A DNA stretch of 64,000 nucleotides from Paracoccus tibetensis. GTDB lineage: Bacteria > Pseudomonadota > Alphaproteobacteria > Rhodobacterales > Rhodobacteraceae. Where the stretch lies: assembly GCF_900102505.1 (NCBI RefSeq), contig NZ_FMVT01000001.1, forward strand, positions 186,001-250,000, given 5' to 3'. The first letter of the stretch is position 1, and the number at the start of each line of letters is the position of its first letter. The notes under the pieces were generated by a model, which saw nothing but the letters and a program-made list of their open reading frames with translations, had not been told where the DNA came from and ran no database searches. The position numbers and the translations under genes were made by a program. Of this stretch, positions 61,016 to 64,000 are shown piece after piece.

Positions 61016-61645
61016 ATGACCGCCCTTTCCCTCGCACAACCTTGCCCGCCCGGCCCGGACCTGGTCGAGGACATCCGCACGTGCAGGTTGTGCACGGACC
61101 GCTTCGCCGCAACGGCGACGCGGCATGCGCCGCGGCCGGTGGCCTGGTTCCGGCCCGGCGCGCGCATCCTGATCGTCGGACAGGCGCCGGGCGCGCGGGT
61201 CCATGCCAGCGGCCGGCCCTTCACCGACCGCTCGGGCGACCGGCTGCGCGACTGGATGGGCCTGTCCGAGGCAGACTTCTACGATCTGGACCGCATTGCC
61301 ATCGTGCCGATGGCCTTCTGCTTTCCCGGCTATGACGCGAAGGGCGCGGACCTGCCGCCGCCCCCGCTCTGCGCCGCAACCTGGCGGGCGCGGGTGATGG
61401 GGCAGCTGCGGCCGCGCCTGACGCTGCTGGTGGGCGGCCACGCGATGCGGTGGCACCTGACGGCGCGCAACGTTACCGAGACAGTCGCCGACTGGCGCGC
61501 GCATGCGCCAGCGGTCTTCCCGCTGCCCCATCCCAGCTGGCGCAACACCGGCTGGCTGCGCCGTCATCCGTGGTTCGAGGCCGAGCTTCTGCCGGCCCTG
61601 CGCGCCGCCGTCGCGGCCGAGATGTCGCCGCCCAATTCGCCCTAG
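61016..61645 (+). CDS. Uracil-DNA-glycosylase-family protein
   Basis: 209 residues. The fold's motifs are ILIVGQAPGARVHASGRPF (the GQ.PG catalytic loop type) and PLPHPSWRNTGWLRRHPWF (the HPS..N type motif 2). Cys23/Cys26 (TCRLC) plus two later Cys (CFPGYD; LCAATW) could hold a cluster, as in family 4/5 enzymes, but the spacing was not checked against them. The preferred start is ATG 61016; an in-frame ATG at 60923 would extend it. It probably removes uracil or related bases from DNA. It is divergent from the kpsT-like gene, with 171 bases between. Confidence 0.82.
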   Translation: MTALSLAQPCPPGPDLVEDIRTCRLCTDRFAATATRHAPRPVAWFRPGARILIVGQAPGARVHASGRPFTDRSGDRLRDWMGLSEADFYDLDRIAIVPMAFCFPGYDAKGADLPPPPLCAATWRARVMGQLRPRLTLLVGGHAMRWHLTARNVTETVADWRAHAPAVFPLPHPSWRNTGWLRRHPWFEAELLPALRAAVAAEMSPPNSP

Positions 61646-61708
61646 TGCGGCAGGGCGGGTTGCATTTCGCGCAAGCTGCTGAAAAATGTGCTACAGTTCA
61701 CGACAAGC

Positions 61709-61740
61709 GCGGAACCCTCGCCCAAGGCCGAAGGTTCCGC
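61709..61740 (+). other. Stem-loop in the leader of the TAXI gene
   Basis: GCGGAACC (61709-61716) pairs exactly with GGTTCCGC (61733-61740) around a 16-base loop, in the 188-base gap between the glycosylase gene and the TAXI gene. No T tract follows. It may end the upstream transcript or be a leader structure of the TRAP operon. The rest of the gap holds no gene. Confidence 0.45.
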
Positions 61741-61833
61741 CGCCGTGGATGTTCAACCATCGCAGCGCGCACCTGCTGCGTGCCGGTGGATGCGACGCGC
61801 GTCCGTTCGCGCCGAAAACCAGGGAGAAGCCGC

Positions 61834-62799
61834 ATGAGCCATCTGAAACCCATTCTTCTGGGCACCGCCCTTTCCGCCCTCGCCCTTCCGGCGCTGGCGC
61901 AGGAAGAACAGTTCATCACCATCGGCACCGGCGGCCAGACGGGCGTCTACTACGTCGTCGGCCAGTCGATCTGCCGGCTCGTGAACCGCGAGACCTCGAC
62001 GACCGGCCTGCGCTGCACCGCGCCCTCGACGGGCGGCTCGATCGACAACATCAACCAGATCCGCTCGGGCGGGATGACCATGGGCATCGCCCAGTCCGAC
62101 TGGCAGTTCCACGCCTATAACGGCAGCTCGGACTACGAGGGCGACGCCTTCGAGGACCTGCGCGCCGTCTTCGCCGTCCACCCCGAGCCCTTCACCGTCG
62201 TCGCCCGCGCCGACAGCGGCGTGACGAACTTCGAAGACCTGACCGGCAAGCGCGTGAACGTCGGCAACCCCGGCTCGGGCTCGCGCGGGACCTTCGAGAT
62301 CGTGCTGGACGCGATGGGCATGTCGATGTCCGACTTCGCGCTGGCCTCGGAACTGCGCCCGGCCGAGCAATCGGCCGCGCTCGGCGACAACCAGGTGGAC
62401 GCGATCAGCTACACCGTCGGCCATCCCAACGGCTCGATCCAAGAGGCGACATCGACCGTGGACGCGCGTCTGGTGACGGTGGCGGGCGAGGCCATCGACC
62501 GGCTGGTCGAGGAGAACCCCTATTACGCGAAGGTCACGATCCCCGGCGGCATGTATGCCGGCAATGACGAGGACACCGAGACCTTCGGCGTGAAGGCGAC
62601 CTTCGTGACTTCGGCCGGCGTTCCCGAAGAGACGGTCTACCAGGTCGTCAAGACGGTCTTCGACAATTTCGACCGCTTCAAGACGCTGCACCCGGCCTTC
62701 GAGAACCTCCAGCCCGAGGAGATGATCGCCGAGGGCAACAGCGCCCCGCTGCATCCGGGCGCCGAGCGCTACTATCGCGAACAGGGCTGGATCCAGTGA
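61834..62799 (+). CDS. TAXI-family TRAP transporter solute-binding protein
   Basis: Periplasmic binding protein of a TRAP transporter. 321 residues. A signal peptide (MSHLKPILLGTALSALALPALA, cleavage before QEE) is followed by the family start FITIGTGGQTGVYYVVGQSICRLVN, then TGGSIDNINQI, GIAQSDWQFHAY, LTGKRVNVGNPGSGSRGT and a C terminus with LHPGAERYYREQGW. TAXI-type proteins bind glutamate-like or other acids, but the ligand is unknown here. ATG 61834 has AGGGAGAAG upstream. The fused permease follows after a hairpin. Confidence 0.94.
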   Translation: MSHLKPILLGTALSALALPALAQEEQFITIGTGGQTGVYYVVGQSICRLVNRETSTTGLRCTAPSTGGSIDNINQIRSGGMTMGIAQSDWQFHAYNGSSDYEGDAFEDLRAVFAVHPEPFTVVARADSGVTNFEDLTGKRVNVGNPGSGSRGTFEIVLDAMGMSMSDFALASELRPAEQSAALGDNQVDAISYTVGHPNGSIQEATSTVDARLVTVAGEAIDRLVEENPYYAKVTIPGGMYAGNDEDTETFGVKATFVTSAGVPEETVYQVVKTVFDNFDRFKTLHPAFENLQPEEMIAEGNSAPLHPGAERYYREQGWIQ

Positions 62800-62808
62800 T
62801 CCGGCACC

Positions 62809-62831
62809 GGGGGCGGCCATTGGCCGCCCCC
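62809..62831 (+). other. Intercistronic hairpin between TRAP binding protein and permease
   Basis: GGGGGCGGCC, loop ATT, GGCCGCCCCC: ten pairs, nine bases past the stop of the binding-protein gene, followed by no T tract and 49 bases later by the permease ATG. Such hairpins commonly protect the 3' end of the binding-protein mRNA or attenuate readthrough, giving more binding protein than permease. That role is inferred. Confidence 0.7.
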
Positions 62832-62880
62832 ATTGCGTGAGAACACGGGCATGAAGACCTAACAGCGCAGGGACGGCGTG

Positions 62881-64000
62881 ATGAGCGACAAGAACAGGGA
62901 CGAGGAGCGGCGCCAGCAGCAGGCGAGCGCCGTCGAGATGGGCGCAGCCGGCCGCGGCGCCCTGAGCCAGGAAGAGCTGGACGAGCTGGTCTCATCCTCG
63001 GACACCGGCGCGCGCACGCCGCCGGGGCTTGTCGGCAAGCTGATCCTGACCGTCGCCCTTTGCTGGTCGCTGTTCCAGCTGTGGATCGCCTCGCCGCTGC
63101 CCTTCATGCTGAACTTCGGCATCATCAGCGCCACCGACGCCCGTTCGGTCCACCTGGCCTTCGCGATGTTCCTCGCCTTCATGGCCTACCCGGCCGAGCG
63201 CTCGCCCATCCAGCTTGGCCTCGGGCTTTTGGTCCCCGTGGTGCTGTCCGGCCTCTTCATCTACGGCGCGCCGGCCAACTTCCCCATCTGGTGGATCGTC
63301 GTCACGGGCGCCGCCGTCATCGCCGCCATCCTACTGGGCAGCCCCAAGTCATGGGTGCCGCCCTGGGAATGGGCGCTGGCCCTCGTCGGTGCGGGCGCGG
63401 CGCTTTACGTCTTCATCTACAGCGACCAGCTGGGCCGCCGCGTCGGCGCGCCGATCCAGACCGACGTGCTGGCCGCCGTCATCGGGATCATGCTGCTGCT
63501 GGAAGCCGCGCGCCGCAGCCTTGGGCCTGCGCTGATGATCGTGGCGACGGTGTTCCTGCTCTATACCTTCCTTGGGCCGCACATGCCCTCGATCATCTCG
63601 CACCGGGGCAACTCGCTGGCCGAGGTGGCAAACCACCAATGGGTCACGACCGAGGGCGTCTTCGGCATCGCGCTGGGCGTCTCGACCAGCTTCGTCTTCC
63701 TGTTCGTGCTGTTCGGCGCGCTCCTCGACAAGGCGGGGGCGGGCAACTACTTCATCCAGGTCGCCTTTTCGCTGATGGGCCACCTGCGGGGCGGGCCGGC
63801 CAAGGCGGCCGTCGTCAGCAGCGGCATGACGGGCCTCATCTCGGGCTCATCCATCGCCAACGTGGTCACCACCGGCACCTTCACCATCCCGCTGATGAAG
63901 CGCGTGGGCTTCTCGGCCGAAAAGGCCGGCGCGGTCGAGGTTGCATCCTCGGTCAACGGCCAGATCATGCCGCCCGTGATGGGCGCCGCGGCCTTCCTGA
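62881..64000 (+). CDS. TRAP transporter fused permease (TAXI type), 3' partial
   Basis: The frame opens at ATG 62881 (MSDKNRDEERRQQQ) and stays open to the window end, 373 codons. About 45 soluble residues are followed by at least eight helices: LILTVALCWSLFQLWIASPLPF, VHLAFAMFLAFMAYPAE, LGLLVPVVLSGLFIYG and others. The DctM-type segment GVSTSFVFLFVLFGALLDKAGAGNYF then GGPAKAAVVSSGMTGLISGSSIANVVTTG is typical of the fused DctQ-DctM permease of TAXI systems. It pairs with the binding protein upstream. The missing C terminus lies beyond base 64000. Confidence 0.93.
   Translation, partial: MSDKNRDEERRQQQASAVEMGAAGRGALSQEELDELVSSSDTGARTPPGLVGKLILTVALCWSLFQLWIASPLPFMLNFGIISATDARSVHLAFAMFLAFMAYPAERSPIQLGLGLLVPVVLSGLFIYGAPANFPIWWIVVTGAAVIAAILLGSPKSWVPPWEWALALVGAGAALYVFIYSDQLGRRVGAPIQTDVLAAVIGIMLLLEAARRSLGPALMIVATVFLLYTFLGPHMPSIISHRGNSLAEVANHQWVTTEGVFGIALGVSTSFVFLFVLFGALLDKAGAGNYFIQVAFSLMGHLRGGPAKAAVVSSGMTGLISGSSIANVVTTGTFTIPLMKRVGFSAEKAGAVEVASSVNGQIMPPVMGAAAFL

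Overview
The window is a GC-rich, densely coding stretch of an alphaproteobacterial chromosome, most likely from the order Rhodobacterales and close to Paracoccus. Four things point there. The complex I (nuo) operon is interspersed with small extra genes and ends in birA, as in the Paracoccus denitrificans NDH-1 cluster. The tmRNA gene is of the circularly permuted two-piece alphaproteobacterial type and encodes the tag ANDNRAPVALAA. RNase J lies in a birA-coaX-rnj run. A dispersed GC-rich palindromic repeat sits between genes. No tRNA, rRNA, CRISPR array, insertion sequence or prophage gene was recognised; the content is mostly housekeeping.

Layout. 1-15809 (+): nuoF (5' truncated by the window edge), a small secreted protein, nuoG, a lipoprotein, nuoH, nuoI, a cysteine-free carboxymuconolactone-decarboxylase-like gene, nuoJ, K, L, M, N, then birA, coaX and rnj. 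Many junctions overlap, and the few longer gaps hold hairpins. 16036-16749 (+): trmB. 16813-19973 (-): glmU-glmS (UDP-GlcNAc synthesis). 20103-20777 (+): gph-like phosphatase. 20799-21525 (-): bfd-bfr (iron storage and release), overlapping by 53 bp. 21649-26698 (+): queA, an MFS carrier, a rhamnan-synthesis-F-like gene and lpdA. 26802-29219 (-): a penicillin-amidase homologue that appears to lack its nucleophile. 29359-30225 (+): a beta-hydroxyacid dehydrogenase.

30250-34195 (-): a ribbon-helix-helix protein, a DUF4169-type protein, fumC, a dihydrodipicolinate-synthase-family gene broken by an amber codon, sspB and ssrA (tmRNA). The tag-writing RNA and the adaptor that delivers tagged proteins to ClpXP are therefore neighbours on one strand. 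34284-35684 (+): a small periplasmic protein and a VOC/FAH-hydrolase pair. 35691-36786 (-): a PaaI-type thioesterase and bioY. 37179-42901 (+): a complete seven-gene Mrp Na+/H+ antiporter operon (mrpABCDEFG) with a clear terminator.

43014-49679: rnd (+), a PAS-like protein (-), then on + gmk, a gamma-carbonic anhydrase, a PhoR-like kinase, rpiA and gor. 49805-54235 (+): hflK, hflC (with an unusual Ala/Pro-rich tail) and a DegP-type protease, followed by a textbook terminator. 54343-54666 (+): an adrenodoxin-type ferredoxin. 54670-56250 (-): a sodium:solute symporter. 56360-57442 (+): an MscS channel. 57620-60844 (-): kpsT-, kpsE- and kdsA-like genes for capsule export and KDO synthesis. 61016-61645 (+): a uracil-DNA-glycosylase-family gene. 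61834-64000 (+): a TAXI-type TRAP transporter (binding protein plus fused permease, the latter cut by the window end).

How it works together: complex I builds a proton gradient, Mrp exchanges protons for sodium, and the SSS symporter and possibly the TRAP carrier use ion gradients for uptake. HflKC, the DegP-type protease and tmRNA/SspB handle protein quality control. No obviously new defence or mobile system was found. The most unusual items are the apparently dead amidase, the amber-interrupted aldolase, the ssrA-sspB neighbourhood, the extra genes and hairpins inside the nuo operon, and the HflC tail.
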